NCBI GenBank assembly: GCA_913061365.1 | Contig: CAJXUT010000012.1 | Location: 1 to 32,448 of the forward strand | Direction of reading: 5' to 3' | Length of the DNA: 32,448 nucleotides | From: an uncultured Colwellia sp. | GTDB taxonomy: Bacteria; Pseudomonadota; Gammaproteobacteria; Enterobacterales; Alteromonadaceae | Shown: positions 1 to 8,349 of the stretch, piece by piece | Layout of the letters: each line of letters begins with the position of its first letter | Numbering within the stretch: the stretch's first letter is position 1 | Notes under the pieces: generated by a model | The model's database searches: none | What the model was told of the DNA's origin: nothing | Seen by the model: only the letters and a program-made list of their open reading frames with translations | Position numbers and translations under genes: made by a program

Positions 1-50
1 GATCTACACTATCCTCTTCGTCGGCAGCGTCAGATGTGTATAAGAGACAG
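1..50 (+). other. Illumina Nextera/P5 adapter (non-genomic)
   Basis: Bases 1-9 are the end of the P5 oligo (GATCTACAC), 10-17 an i5-type index (TATCCTCT), 18-31 the Nextera read-1 sequence (TCGTCGGCAGCGTC) and 32-50 the Tn5 mosaic end (AGATGTGTATAAGAGACAG). The exact order of these library parts makes a biological origin implausible. The ATG at 34 lies inside the mosaic end and would give a false MCIRDR N-terminus to the first gene. Confidence 0.98.
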
Positions 51-51
51 G

Positions 52-1434
52 AGTGGTGGAGTAAAAGGAAGCTTTTTTCAAGCAGTACCAATGGCAAAAC
101 TAACGCCAGAACTTTCAATGGTTTTAAAGATTGGCGATTTTGAATTTACAGCGGGTAAAGACTTTACTGCCCGTACCGAACTAATTAATGAAGAAATTAA
201 TTTAGCTAACTCAGATTTAGTATTTGTTGGCTATGGGATTAATGCTCCTGAATATCAATGGAATGATTATCAAGGTATTGATGTAAAAGATAAAACAGTC
301 GTTGTTTTAGTTAATGATCCAGGCTTTGCCACTCAAGATGAAGAGCTATTTACTGGCAATGCTATGACTTACTATGGACGTTGGACTTATAAATATGAAG
401 AAGCAGCAAGACAAGGAGCGAAGGCTGTTTTGATTATTCATGAAACGGCACCAGCGGCTTACCCTTGGAGTGTGGTTGAAAGTTCAAATACGGGTAGTAA
501 ATATACCTTAGTTGATGAGCATAGAAATCGTAGTAAATTACCTATTATGGGGTGGTTACACTATAACGCAACGCAAAAAATACTGTCGTCAGTAGGTCTT
601 GATTATTCTGCATTAAAGCAACAAGCGTTATTGCCAAGTTTTAAAGCTATACCATTAAATTTACAGGCTAATTTAAGCTTAAAAAGCGCTATAGAAAATG
701 CAGAGTCAAACAATGTAGTTGCTCTTCTTGAAGGCAGCACTAAAGCAGATGAATATATAATAGTTAGTGCTCACTGGGATCATTTTGGTACGAAGCAAAC
801 ACCAACGGGACCTAAAATTTATAATGGTGCTATTGATAATGCCACTGGAACTGCAGCCACTATAGAAATTGCACGTATGCTATCAGAGCAACATAAAATA
901 AAGCCTTTTGAACGTTCAATTTTATTCGTTAACTTTACTGCTGAAGAAACAGGTTTAATAGGCTCTGAATTATTTGCACGAGGAGACGTTATTCCAACAA
1001 AGCAAATGGTCGCTCTATTGAATATTGATGGAATGAATGCTTTAGAAGGGGTTGATTATATATTGCAATATGGCAAAAACATGTCAGAAATGGAAGATTA
1101 TTTGGTTCTATCTGCAGCTAAGCAACAACGCAACGTTAAACTTGATCCTAGACCTCAAAATGGTTTGTTTTTCCGCTCTGATCATTTTTCACTCGCGAAA
1201 CAAGGTGTCCCTAGCTTACTGTTTATGAGCCTTGGCGATACCGATCCTGATTATATTACTCATAAATATCACAAAGAAGAAGATGACTATTCGCCTCTTT
1301 GGCCTTTAGGGGGAGTAGAGCAGGATATATCTTTGATTATTGATATTGTGAGTGAATTAGCAATGAATGATGATTGGCCTAAATGGAAAACTAATTCTGA
1401 TTTTAAGAAAAAACGAATTGCAGATAGAAATTAA
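52..1434 (+). CDS. M28 family metallopeptidase with PA domain, 5'-truncated
   Basis: The last 460 residues of a zinc-dependent exopeptidase of family M28 (aminopeptidase type), probably exported. The N-terminus, including any signal peptide, is lost at the contig edge. The first genomic codon is AGT at 52; everything before it in this frame is adapter. The first part (VFVGYGI, then VKDKTVVVLVNDPG) matches the protease-associated domain inserted in this family. The zinc site is visible as SAHWDHFG (His codon at 772), NGAIDNATGTAA (bridging Asp codon at 835), FTAEETGLIGSE (catalytic and metal Glu pair), LLNIDGMN (Asp) and FRSDHFSLAKQGVPS (His), all in the family order. The ending DWPKWKTNSDFKKKR looks natural. 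The family call is firm; the substrate cannot be told. Confidence 0.9.
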   Translation, partial: SGGVKGSFFQAVPMAKLTPELSMVLKIGDFEFTAGKDFTARTELINEEINLANSDLVFVGYGINAPEYQWNDYQGIDVKDKTVVVLVNDPGFATQDEELFTGNAMTYYGRWTYKYEEAARQGAKAVLIIHETAPAAYPWSVVESSNTGSKYTLVDEHRNRSKLPIMGWLHYNATQKILSSVGLDYSALKQQALLPSFKAIPLNLQANLSLKSAIENAESNNVVALLEGSTKADEYIIVSAHWDHFGTKQTPTGPKIYNGAIDNATGTAATIEIARMLSEQHKIKPFERSILFVNFTAEETGLIGSELFARGDVIPTKQMVALLNIDGMNALEGVDYILQYGKNMSEMEDYLVLSAAKQQRNVKLDPRPQNGLFFRSDHFSLAKQGVPSLLFMSLGDTDPDYITHKYHKEEDDYSPLWPLGGVEQDISLIIDIVSELAMNDDWPKWKTNSDFKKKRIADRN

Positions 1435-1445
1435 CTTAGATAATG

Positions 1446-1510
1446 CAATCTTATGGCATGTACTATTAATATCAGCATTTTATTACTAGTACATGTTTGT
1501 TATAAGATTG
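1446..1510. terminator. Long two-part hairpin after the M28 gene
   Basis: Two nested perfect 9-bp stems are visible: CAATCTTAT (1446-1454) with ATAAGATTG (1502-1510), and CATGTACTA (1457-1465) with TAGTACATG (1487-1495). The terminal loop is 21 nt and an asymmetric internal loop separates the stems. It starts 12 nt after the M28 stop codon. Only a weak T-rich tract (TTATAG) follows, so termination is the likely role but RNA processing or a small repeat element is possible. Confidence 0.5.
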
Positions 1511-1553
1511 TTATAGTATTCGCTCGCCATTATCCTAAATTCAAAAAACCTAT

Positions 1554-2018
1554 ATGTGTCATATTCAAATAATCCCTTTTAAAGAAGCATTTGCACAACA
1601 AACCTTAAGCTTGATGAAGTCTTCTAACGACATTGATCACCACACTGATTACACTTTATGGCAGGCATCGCACTTTGACCGTGAGCTGTTTTTTATAGCG
1701 CTGGTAGGTAATCGAGTTGTCGGCTATATTTTTGGAAGAAGCATAGATGATGGTGTTTTATTATGGCAAATAGCGGTAGATAAAACACAGCAAGGTAAGG
1801 GGATAGGAAAAAATCTCGTTGCATCACTCATTAATTCAGCCAAACATAAAAATGTTCGTGCTATCACTACTACGATCTCTGCGGATAACCATAGTTCAAA
1901 GGCTACAATATTTTCAGCAGCAAAAGCATGTGGACTATCTACTCATAAAGTAGGGATGACATCGGATTTTGGCGGAGCAATGAAAAAAGAGATTATTTAT
2001 GAATTGCTATTTGATTAG
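1554..2018 (+). CDS. GNAT N-acetyltransferase, EctA-like
   Basis: A 154-residue single-domain acetyl-CoA-dependent N-acetyltransferase. Motif A is clear at about residues 69-85: LLWQIAVDKTQQGKGIGKNL, with the acetyl-CoA pyrophosphate loop QQGKGIG. The middle (NDIDHHTDYTLWQASHF, then NRVVGYIFG) and the end (TTTISADNHSSKATIFSAAK, then FGGAMKKEIIYEL) follow the order of diaminobutyrate acetyltransferase EctA, where LETTVTPDN-like and FGG-like segments occur. No ectB or ectC is adjacent. It could be an EctA-type enzyme working on diaminobutyrate or another diamine, or simply a relative. The GNAT fold is confident; the EctA link is tentative. No strong ribosome-binding site precedes the ATG. Confidence 0.8.
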   Translation: MCHIQIIPFKEAFAQQTLSLMKSSNDIDHHTDYTLWQASHFDRELFFIALVGNRVVGYIFGRSIDDGVLLWQIAVDKTQQGKGIGKNLVASLINSAKHKNVRAITTTISADNHSSKATIFSAAKACGLSTHKVGMTSDFGGAMKKEIIYELLFD

Positions 2019-2092
2019 CGGTTCATGTATAGCTATTAGCGGTTAATTATTGTAAATAAAACTAGCATTATCTTATGAAAGCAAATTAACTT

Positions 2093-2115
2093 GAGACAAC
2101 TCGTATGACTGTCTC
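2093..2115. terminator. Weak hairpin between convergent genes
   Basis: GAGACA (2093-2098) pairs with TGTCTC (2110-2115) across an 11-nt loop, between the convergent acetyltransferase and PagL-like genes. No clear T-run follows, so this is only a weak terminator candidate. Confidence 0.25.
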
Positions 2116-2186
2116 GAATTAATAAATAGATACTGCATTTTCATTAAGTTCTTGTAAAATTGGCAAGAGCATTAATGGGGATCATT

Positions 2187-2705
2187 CTACCAAAGGTAAC
2201 TGTAGTTAATATACCAAATGCTTAGACCATCATTTTCAGAGGCTAAATTTGCGTTAGAGTAGTGATTAAAACTAACAGATAGTCGATGGTGATCTAAAAA
2301 CTGAGTACCTAATACAAACTTATCTTCAAACAACCATTCAGATCCTAACTTTCGACTGCTTAACCTATCAGCACTCAGCTTTGTTGCACCAACGCCACCA
2401 CCAGCAAAAATAGTAAAGCTATCGTGCTCCCAGACATAGTGAAATATAGGTGTAAGAGAAATAGCATGTATGTCAGGGAAATACTCATTGTTCCAATGAG
2501 ATGAAGCTAACTCTAGTTGCCATGTTAAATAAGTTTCTTTTTCATCAAACCATTTATGATCAAATGTCCAAAATAAACCGTGCCGACTGGCTGTGGTTTT
2601 TAGATAACCTGCACTTAAATTTCCGCCTGCGACCATAACGCCAATATTGGCTAAAGAAGGTAAGGGAATAAGTAATAATGTTAAACATAATATAAGGGCT
2701 TTCAC
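2187..2705 (-). CDS. PagL-like lipid A 3-O-deacylase / acyloxyacyl hydrolase family protein
   Basis: A small outer-membrane beta-barrel of about 172 residues. The chosen start is GTG at 2705: GGAAG lies 7 nt upstream and translation then opens directly into a signal peptide (VKALILCLTLLLIPLPSLA). A longer reading would need a TTG at 2756 and an unlikely hydrophilic extension. The C-terminal segment FNHYSNANLASENDGLS carries the HYSN motif that holds the catalytic His and Ser of PagL, and the protein ends in an aromatic residue (YSYLW), as outer-membrane barrels do. PagL removes the 3-O-linked acyl chain of lipid A. From memory, the third PagL active-site residue is a Glu two residues after the NDG motif. 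Here that position is Ser, so activity is uncertain although family membership is fairly clear. It is convergent with the acetyltransferase gene. Confidence 0.75.
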   Translation of the reverse strand: MKALILCLTLLLIPLPSLANIGVMVAGGNLSAGYLKTTASRHGLFWTFDHKWFDEKETYLTWQLELASSHWNNEYFPDIHAISLTPIFHYVWEHDSFTIFAGGGVGATKLSADRLSSRKLGSEWLFEDKFVLGTQFLDHHRLSVSFNHYSNANLASENDGLSIWYINYSYLW

Positions 2706-2881
2706 GTTAAAACTTCCATCTGGTGTGTTTAATTTTGTAGTTATAACTATACCCAAGTATTAATTATTTAATAGTTCTACTTTAGTACTTAAAAAGCTTT
2801 ATAAATAGTAAGGGTATTATTGAAAGCACGATAAAAATAGTATTTAAGCACGATGAAAAGTGTCAGGAGAGAATAATAGCA

Positions 2882-2917
2882 ATGCTATCGCTCTATAAGT
2901 CTTTTACACAAAAATGA
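2882..2917 (+). CDS. Possible 11-residue leader peptide upstream of the diguanylate cyclase
   Basis: An 11-codon frame (MLSLYKSFTQK) is preceded by AGGAGA at 2865-2870, the best Shine-Dalgarno sequence in this interval. It ends in a TGA that overlaps the ATG at 2914 as ATGA. The cyclase itself has no clear ribosome-binding site, so translational coupling from this leader is possible. The spacing of 11 nt is long and such short frames arise by chance. Confidence 0.3.
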   Translation: MLSLYKSFTQK

Positions 2918-4119
2918 AGATGCTTTTGATTTGCTGGTCTATAGTTAATTTTAATAGATTTTTTCTTCTGCACAAAATGATAACAATGACGAAAAGATTT
3001 AAAACCTCCATATTTTTTATATTAAGTACCATTATTATTATTATATTGGCCATAAGTATATTTAGGCTTCATTACTCAACCCTTTATCAAAATTCAAATG
3101 ATAGGCTCTATTTATTAAAAGTATTGTCAGATGAAATTGTTTATCACGATGAAGTTCTTTCTATGTCTGCGTTAGCATATCTTTTAACAGAAGAAAGAAG
3201 GTGGATAAACAGATATCAAAAGCATGTGATTTTACTTGATAATGCGCTCTTAAGTGCGATGTCAGGTAAGCCTGAAATCAGAGAATTAATCAAAAAAACT
3301 AGCGTAGTCAATGATAAGTTATTAAAAATGGAAGAAAAATCATTTGAATTACTCAAACAAGGTGAAAAAGCACGTGCCTTAGCATTATTGCATAATGAAG
3401 AATATGGATTGTTGAAACAAGAATATATGCAATCAATTAACAGTGGTATTGAGCTTATACATGAGTACGAAACTAATATAAAAGATAAAACGATAAATAA
3501 TGCTTTTTATTTATCGGTATTACTTATTAGTTTTATTCTTTTTTTTATTATTATTTGGTTGTTTTTAATTCATTATTTAAGTTTTTCTGATAAATACTTA
3601 CACAACTTAGTTGTGATAGATACGCTGACTGGTTTGCATAATCGAAGAACATTCAATAAAACGTTAAATCGAGAGCTTAACCGGAATAAGCGAGAAGGAA
3701 GAATATTACTTTTGGCTATTTGTGATGTTGATAACTTTAAACTGTACAATGATACGTACGGACATCCTGCAGGTGATAAAGTCTTAAAGTCTATTGGAGA
3801 AGTTATTAGTCAAAAAAGTAAAAGAACCACTGAATTTTCATACCGTATTGGAGGTGAAGAGTTTGCACTAATAAATAGCGTTGACACCCTCGAAGAAGGT
3901 AAGCAATGGATTCAATCAATCATCACAATAATTGAATTGCTAGATATAAAGCACGAAAATAACCCTCCTTCAAACCTTGTAACAATTTCGGCAGGAATTA
4001 CCTTTTCTTTTAAAGATGATGAGAGCTCTTGCAACGAGCTATATCATCAAGCTGATATGGCTCTTTATAAAGCAAAAAGTAAAGGTAAGAATAGCTTTGT
4101 CGAGTTTTCTTGTATCTGA
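2914..4119 (+). CDS. Membrane-bound diguanylate cyclase (GGDEF)
   Basis: Makes cyclic di-GMP from two GTP. A basic stretch and a transmembrane helix lie at about residues 31-51, an extracytoplasmic, largely helical sensor segment at about 52-196, and a second helix at about 197-224. The GGDEF domain follows, with DTLTGLHNRRTF, CDVDNFKLYND (metal Asp), the active-site motif GGEEF at 313-317 and DMALYKAKSKGKN near the end. The inhibitory I-site reads RTTE (304-307) instead of RxxD, so feedback inhibition may be weakened. The start is uncertain: ATG 2914 overlaps a short leader frame, but ATG 2977 or 2986 (MTKRFKTSIFF) would give a more normal N-terminus just before the first helix. It stands alone, with no EAL domain or partner beside it. 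Confidence 0.88.
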   Translation: MKMLLICWSIVNFNRFFLLHKMITMTKRFKTSIFFILSTIIIIILAISIFRLHYSTLYQNSNDRLYLLKVLSDEIVYHDEVLSMSALAYLLTEERRWINRYQKHVILLDNALLSAMSGKPEIRELIKKTSVVNDKLLKMEEKSFELLKQGEKARALALLHNEEYGLLKQEYMQSINSGIELIHEYETNIKDKTINNAFYLSVLLISFILFFIIIWLFLIHYLSFSDKYLHNLVVIDTLTGLHNRRTFNKTLNRELNRNKREGRILLLAICDVDNFKLYNDTYGHPAGDKVLKSIGEVISQKSKRTTEFSYRIGGEEFALINSVDTLEEGKQWIQSIITIIELLDIKHENNPPSNLVTISAGITFSFKDDESSCNELYHQADMALYKAKSKGKNSFVEFSCI

Positions 4120-4185
4120 CAATGAATATTGTTTTATAACTGAAGCTAAATAATTTACCTTAACAATGAGAGTAAAACATTTAAT

Positions 4186-5025
4186 CTACTCTGTAACTAT
4201 TTGTGTAAGTGTATAATGACTTTCAATATTACCTAATTTAGTTTTCATGTAAGGTAATATATCTTCAAGCTGTTGAGCTAATTGCCATGGAGGGTTAACG
4301 ATAAAGAGTCCAGTACCTGTCATGCCGTATTCATCAGTATCACTTTTTAAGCAAAACTCAGCTTGTAATACATTTTTGACAGCACTCTTACAGAAGGTAT
4401 CACTCATTTGTGTAACAAGTTCACGCTTAACAACAGGGTACCATAGGATGTAAGTTCCCGTTGCAAACTTGCTATATGCTTTAACTATTGTATTAACAGC
4501 TTTTTGGTAATCTTCTTTAAGTTCGTAAGGAGGGTCTATTAATACAACACCACGACGGCTTGGTGGTGGTAATAATCCTAATACACCTTGATAGCCATCA
4601 GATTGCTTAATAAACACTTTACGCCAACGTTGACAAAAGTCTTCTAGGTGTTGAATATCTGTTGGATGTAGTTCAAATAAATGGCTACTGTCTTGGCGAC
4701 GAACAAAAGCTTTAGCAATCCCCGGAGAACCTGGATAAACTTCAAGTTCACTATTGAGATTTAAACTTTTGATGAGTGATAAATAACAATCCAGTGATTC
4801 AGGTGCAGTATCATCATTAATTATTTTTTCAATACCATCTTTATATTCACCTGTTTTTTGTGCGTATTCATCAGCTAATTGATACATTCCAGCACCTGAA
4901 TGACTGTCTATGTAGCAAAACCCTTTTTCCTTGCGGGTCATATAATCTAAAACAAGTGATAACACACTATGTTTTAGTACATCGGCAAAATTTCCAGCAT
5001 GAAAAGCGTGACGGTAACTTAACAT
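4186..5025 (-). CDS. rlmJ: 23S rRNA (adenine(2030)-N6)-methyltransferase RlmJ
   Basis: Methylates N6 of A2030 in 23S rRNA using S-adenosylmethionine. Length is 279 residues, the usual size (about 280). The N-terminus MLSYRHAFHAGNFADVLKHS and the following SHSGAGMY segment are characteristic, and the catalytic DPPY motif sits in LIDPPYELKEDYQ. GTGLFIVNPPW near the C-terminus also fits the family. AAGGAT lies just before the ATG. It follows ybiT on the same strand, with a hairpin in the 123-nt gap, so it may be transcribed separately. Confidence 0.95.
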   Translation of the reverse strand: MLSYRHAFHAGNFADVLKHSVLSLVLDYMTRKEKGFCYIDSHSGAGMYQLADEYAQKTGEYKDGIEKIINDDTAPESLDCYLSLIKSLNLNSELEVYPGSPGIAKAFVRRQDSSHLFELHPTDIQHLEDFCQRWRKVFIKQSDGYQGVLGLLPPPSRRGVVLIDPPYELKEDYQKAVNTIVKAYSKFATGTYILWYPVVKRELVTQMSDTFCKSAVKNVLQAEFCLKSDTDEYGMTGTGLFIVNPPWQLAQQLEDILPYMKTKLGNIESHYTLTQIVTE

Positions 5026-5085
5026 ATAAATCCTTAGGTATTAGGGGAATACATAGTGTATTAAAGGGCTTGAAGAGAAAAACAG

Positions 5086-5125
5086 AACTCAAGACAGAAG
5101 AATTTTATACCTTGTATCTTGAGTT
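5086..5125 (-). terminator. Hairpin between ybiT and rlmJ
   Basis: AACTCAAGA (5086-5094) pairs with TCTTGAGTT (5117-5125) with a 22-nt loop. Read on the minus strand, downstream of the ybiT stop, the stem is followed by CTGTTTTTCT, a moderate U-tract. The plus-strand reading is followed by TTT as well. A terminator after ybiT is plausible. Confidence 0.45.
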
Positions 5126-5148
5126 TTTAAAGGAAGTAACTTTGAGTA

Positions 5149-6741
5149 TTAAGCCTGACTAGCTAAATATTCATCGTAAGTTCCAGCAAAATCATTATAA
5201 CCTTCTTGAGTTAATTCGATAATACGTGTTGCAATGGTAGAAACAAACTCTCGGTCATGACTTACAAATAATAAAGTACCTTCGTAAGTTTCAAGTGCCA
5301 TATTTAATGATTCAATTGACTCCATATCCATATGGTTAGTTGGTTCATCAAGCACTAAAATATTTGGTTTTTGCATCATTAGCTTGCCAAATAACATACG
5401 GCCTTTTTCACCACCAGAGAGAACATGAATTGATTTTTTAATATCATCAGCAGAGAAAAGTAAACGGCCTAAATAACCACGAACCGCTTGTTCATCATCT
5501 GTTGGTTGACGCCATTGGCTCATCCATTCAAATAGTGTCATATCGGTTTCAAACTCGTATTCATGATCCTGAGCATAGTAACCAATGCTTACATTCTCAG
5601 ACCAAGTTATTTCGCCAGAACTGGCTTCATAACCAACGTCATTCATCAGTGAACGTAAGAAAGTTGTTTTACCAATACCGTTCTCACCAATGATAGCAAT
5701 ACGTTCACCAACCTCAATTAATGCAGAAACATCTTTCAAGATATGAGCGTCTTCAAAGCTTTTATTTAAGCTTTCAATAACAAGTGCGTTACGAAATAGT
5801 TTCTTCTCTTGTTCAAAGCGAATAAATGGATTACTACGACTAGAAGCTTTTACTTCGTCTAGTTGTATTTTATCAATTCGTTTAGCACGAGAGGTCGCTT
5901 GTTTTGCTTTTGATGCATTGGCAGAAAAACGTGCAACGAAGGCTTGTAATTCGCCTATTTGCGCTTTTTTCTTCGCATTATCAGCTAATAAACGTGCTCT
6001 TGCTTGTGTTGCAGCTAGCATGTACTCATCGTAATTACCTGGGTATACACGTAGTTCACCATAATCTAAATCAGCCATGTGGGTACAAACACTGTTTAAG
6101 AAGTGTCTATCATGCGAGATGATAATCATGGTTGAATCACGTTCATTTAAGGTGTCTTCTAACCATTGAATAGTATGAATATCCAAGTTGTTGGTTGGCT
6201 CATCCAATAATAAAATATCAGGATCTGAAAATAACGCTTGGGCTAATAGAATACGTAATTTAAAACCTGGAGCAATCTCGCTCATTAAGCCGTAGTGTTG
6301 CTCAACAGGAATACCAACGCCCATTAATAATTCACCCGCGCGACTTTCTGCAGAATAACCGTCCATTTCAGCATATTCAGATTCTAAATCGCCCACTTTC
6401 ATGCCATCAGCTTCACTCATTTCAGGCAAAGCATAAATACGATCACGTTCTTCTTTTACCGCCCATAATTCGGTGTGACCCATAATAACCGTATCAATGA
6501 CACTGTATGCTTCAAAAGCAAATTGATCTTGACGTAACTTACCTAAGCGCTCACCAGTATCTAAACTAACATTACCTGAAGTTTGGTCTAAATCGCCGCC
6601 TAAGATTTTCATGAAGGTTGATTTACCACAACCATTAGCGCCAATTAAACCGTAACGATTACCGCCACCAAATTTTTGTGAAATGTTTTCAAACAGTGGC
6701 TTAGCGCCAAACTGTTGAGTGATATTATTAGCTGTTAGCAT
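5149..6741 (-). CDS. ybiT: ABC-F family ATPase YbiT
   Basis: A soluble twin-ATPase ABC-F protein (530 residues) that acts on ribosomes rather than in transport. The first ATPase domain has Walker [10 protein letters not shown] (near residue 34), a degenerate signature [18 protein letters not shown] and [19 protein letters not shown]. The second has [18 protein letters not shown] and [17 protein letters not shown]. Between them is the basic helical ABC-F linker ([19 protein letters not shown], then [13 protein letters not shown]). The unusual first signature and the [18 protein letters not shown] segment match Escherichia coli YbiT as I remember it, rather than Uup, EttA or YheS. A CAGGA ribosome-binding site precedes the ATG, with its own consensus-like promoter upstream. 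Confidence 0.93.
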   Translation of the reverse strand: MLTANNITQQFGAKPLFENISQKFGGGNRYGLIGANGCGKSTFMKILGGDLDQTSGNVSLDTGERLGKLRQDQFAFEAYSVIDTVIMGHTELWAVKEERDRIYALPEMSEADGMKVGDLESEYAEMDGYSAESRAGELLMGVGIPVEQHYGLMSEIAPGFKLRILLAQALFSDPDILLLDEPTNNLDIHTIQWLEDTLNERDSTMIIISHDRHFLNSVCTHMADLDYGELRVYPGNYDEYMLAATQARARLLADNAKKKAQIGELQAFVARFSANASKAKQATSRAKRIDKIQLDEVKASSRSNPFIRFEQEKKLFRNALVIESLNKSFEDAHILKDVSALIEVGERIAIIGENGIGKTTFLRSLMNDVGYEASSGEITWSENVSIGYYAQDHEYEFETDMTLFEWMSQWRQPTDDEQAVRGYLGRLLFSADDIKKSIHVLSGGEKGRMLFGKLMMQKPNILVLDEPTNHMDMESIESLNMALETYEGTLLFVSHDREFVSTIATRIIELTQEGYNDFAGTYDEYLASQA

Positions 6742-6780
6742 AAGTTATTCCTGAGCAGTGCCAATTGGGCAATGATTAAT

Positions 6781-6816
6781 GCGCGCGATTATACAGAATC
6801 GTAGAAAAGAAGTTAA
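6781..6816 (-). promoter_or_regulatory. Sigma-70 promoter of ybiT
   Basis: On the minus strand TTAACT (6816-6811) and TATAAT (6793-6788) are separated by exactly 17 nt, placing the transcript start near 6781, 40 nt before the ybiT ATG. The -10 box is a perfect consensus. Confidence 0.7.
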
Positions 6817-7226
6817 TGGTTAATTAATAGGGGCTGAAAAGTTAATGCGTTTGTTTGAGTATTATCTATCTAGGTTATTTTACTTACCTTTTGTAGTTGT
6901 AAACGATTTTCTCAAGTTTTGGTTGTAGATTACCTGAATAATTTAAATTTTATAAAGAGAAAAAGACTAGTATTAATAAAACCTTTAATTAAGCCTTCCA
7001 GTGACGGTTAAAGGAAATTGCTTCACTCATTTAGATAGAATAAAAATAATATTTGTAGTGTCTAAAAATTTGAAATCATGTGATATTAACAAAAGTTTAA
7101 TAAACTTTGCGGTACTGACAAATCTAAAAGTTCAAAGAGATTTAAGATGGGTGAACGGTATAGCTAATAATTATTCCTCTTAAATAGGTATTTAAATTTA
7201 ATCATATGAACTTAAGGTAACATTAG
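6817..7226. other. Intergenic stretch without a supported gene
   Basis: The AT-rich gap between the ybiT promoter and the small membrane protein gene. A 60-codon frame starting at GTG 7001 has no ribosome-binding site and no recognisable domain. I see no strong hairpin, tRNA-like or repeated structure here. Confidence 0.5.
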
Positions 7227-7418
7227 ATGAACTGTAAAAAAGCTAGATTGGCAAACATTTTGATTTCGTTATTTTTTGCTTTAGTTATGCTCGTTTCTTC
7301 ATATTTTATTGCAGACAAAGATTTATCTGAAAAAGTGCTATTGATACTTATCACGGTATGGTTAATACTATTTTTATATTTAAGTAAGGAAAGTAAGGAA
7401 AGTAAGCGAGACTGCTAA
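7227..7418 (+). CDS. Small two-helix inner-membrane protein, unknown function
   Basis: A 63-residue protein with a short basic N-terminus (MNCKKAR), two hydrophobic helices at about 8-27 and 36-53 separated by a short charged turn (ADKDLSEK), and a basic/serine-rich tail (KESKESKRDC). A ribosome-binding site AAGG lies 9 nt before the ATG, and an excellent intrinsic terminator begins inside its last codons. Both support it being a real gene. I do not recognise the family. The tail contains a short direct repeat (AAGGAAAGT twice). Confidence 0.6.
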   Translation: MNCKKARLANILISLFFALVMLVSSYFIADKDLSEKVLLILITVWLILFLYLSKESKESKRDC

Positions 7419-7440
7419 CAACTAGCTCAGTTTCGCTTTT
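7404..7440 (+). terminator. Rho-independent terminator of the small membrane protein gene
   Basis: AAGCGAGACTG (7404-7414) pairs with CAGTTTCGCTT (7428-7438), an 11-bp stem with one G-T pair and a 13-nt loop, continuing into TTTT. It overlaps the stop codon region and may also slow transcription arriving from the response regulator on the other strand. Confidence 0.8.
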
Positions 7441-7495
7441 TATAGAAAGAAGTGCTTAGATAGAGATTTAATCTACGATTACTTTTCGTGTAACT

Positions 7496-8152
7496 TTAAC
7501 GTTTTAGGTATTGGTTGAAGTCAATATCGCTACAGCCTACAACCACTTTAACGCGGTTGGATGCACCGAGCTTTTTAAGAATAGAAGAAACATGAGATTT
7601 TACGGTTGTTTCAGAAATATTTAAGTTAAATGCTATCTGCTTATTTGCTTCGCCTTTTGTTAAATGCTGTAACACCATTAACTCTCTACGTGTTAATAAA
7701 AACATTTTCTCAGGTGACACTTCAAATTCTTTTACTGTATTAACGGTTGCTTGCGTGCGAATGATATCAGCAGGCAAATAAACATTGCCTTCAAATATAC
7801 TTTTAAGTGCTTCACCAATCGTGTCTTTTGCCGAGGATTTTGCAATAAAACCAACAGCGCCATAAGCAATTGTTTGTAGAATTACTTGTTTTTCTGTTTC
7901 AGCCGAAATAATAACAACAGGAGTGGTTGGATGTTGATTACGCAGATCAAGTAAACCTGTAAGACCAGACATTCCTGGCATGTTTAGATCGAGTAAAATA
8001 AGATCAATATCAGAAGTGCATTTTATAATCTCAAAAGTTGATTCAATATCTTGTGATTCAAAAATTTCGGACTCTGGAAATGTTTGTGAAATAATGTTTA
8101 TTACGGCATCCCTAAACAAAGGATGATCATCAGCGACTAAAATTTTATACAT
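7496..8152 (-). CDS. NarL/LuxR-family response regulator (ErbR/ExaE-like candidate)
   Basis: A 218-residue two-component regulator. The receiver domain occupies about 1-120, with the acidic pair in ADDHPLF, phospho-acceptor Asp55 in LILLDLNMPG and the conserved Lys in FIAKSSAK. A LuxR-type helix-turn-helix occupies about 150-212 (LTRRELMVLQHLTKGEANKQ, then SETTVKSHVSSILKKLGASN). Regulators of this kind (ExaE, ErbR/AgmR) control quinoprotein ethanol oxidation in pseudomonads. Its place as the last gene of the PQQ-linked block, which also holds an ErcS'/NahK-like kinase, supports such a role by context only. It is the natural candidate to bind the GTAGGA elements found upstream of pqqA, the porin and the TonB receptor genes. 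Confidence 0.9.
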   Translation of the reverse strand: MYKILVADDHPLFRDAVINIISQTFPESEIFESQDIESTFEIIKCTSDIDLILLDLNMPGMSGLTGLLDLRNQHPTTPVVIISAETEKQVILQTIAYGAVGFIAKSSAKDTIGEALKSIFEGNVYLPADIIRTQATVNTVKEFEVSPEKMFLLTRRELMVLQHLTKGEANKQIAFNLNISETTVKSHVSSILKKLGASNRVKVVVGCSDIDFNQYLKR

Positions 8153-8303
8153 GGTATTGCCTATTGAAATGAATCCACCGTTATACTCTAGCAGACTGAA
8201 TTTAAGTATTTAATCATCCCTTAGTTGTAAGAATCTCATCTTTAAGTCATAAAATATACAATTATAACTTTTTATATTTAATAATTAGTTTTAGTGCAAT
8301 AAA

Positions 8304-8335
8304 AAAGGAGTGAAAAGTAAACTCTTCACTCCTTT
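8304..8335 (-). terminator. Rho-independent terminator of the porin gene
   Basis: AAAGGAGTGAA (8304-8314) pairs perfectly with TTCACTCCTTT (8325-8335) across a 10-nt loop. On the minus strand the stem runs into TTTTTTATT, and it begins 15 nt past the porin stop. This separates the porin transcript from the response regulator gene. Confidence 0.85.
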
Positions 8336-8349
8336 CATCAACTATGAAC

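Noticed and set aside
4159-4194. Terminator between the diguanylate cyclase and rlmJ (GAGAGTA...TACTCT)
   Set aside because: Stem is only about 6 bp with no U-tract; too weak to annotate.
4860-5162. 100-codon plus-strand frame partly antisense to rlmJ
   Set aside because: Lies over the firm rlmJ gene and its upstream gap, with no recognisable protein features.
7001-7183. 60-codon plus-strand frame starting at GTG
   Set aside because: No ribosome-binding site, no domain, composition like the surrounding non-coding AT-rich DNA.
7496-8152. Assigning the symbol erbR or exaE to the response regulator
   Set aside because: NarL-family regulators are too similar to name by eye; only context supports the link.
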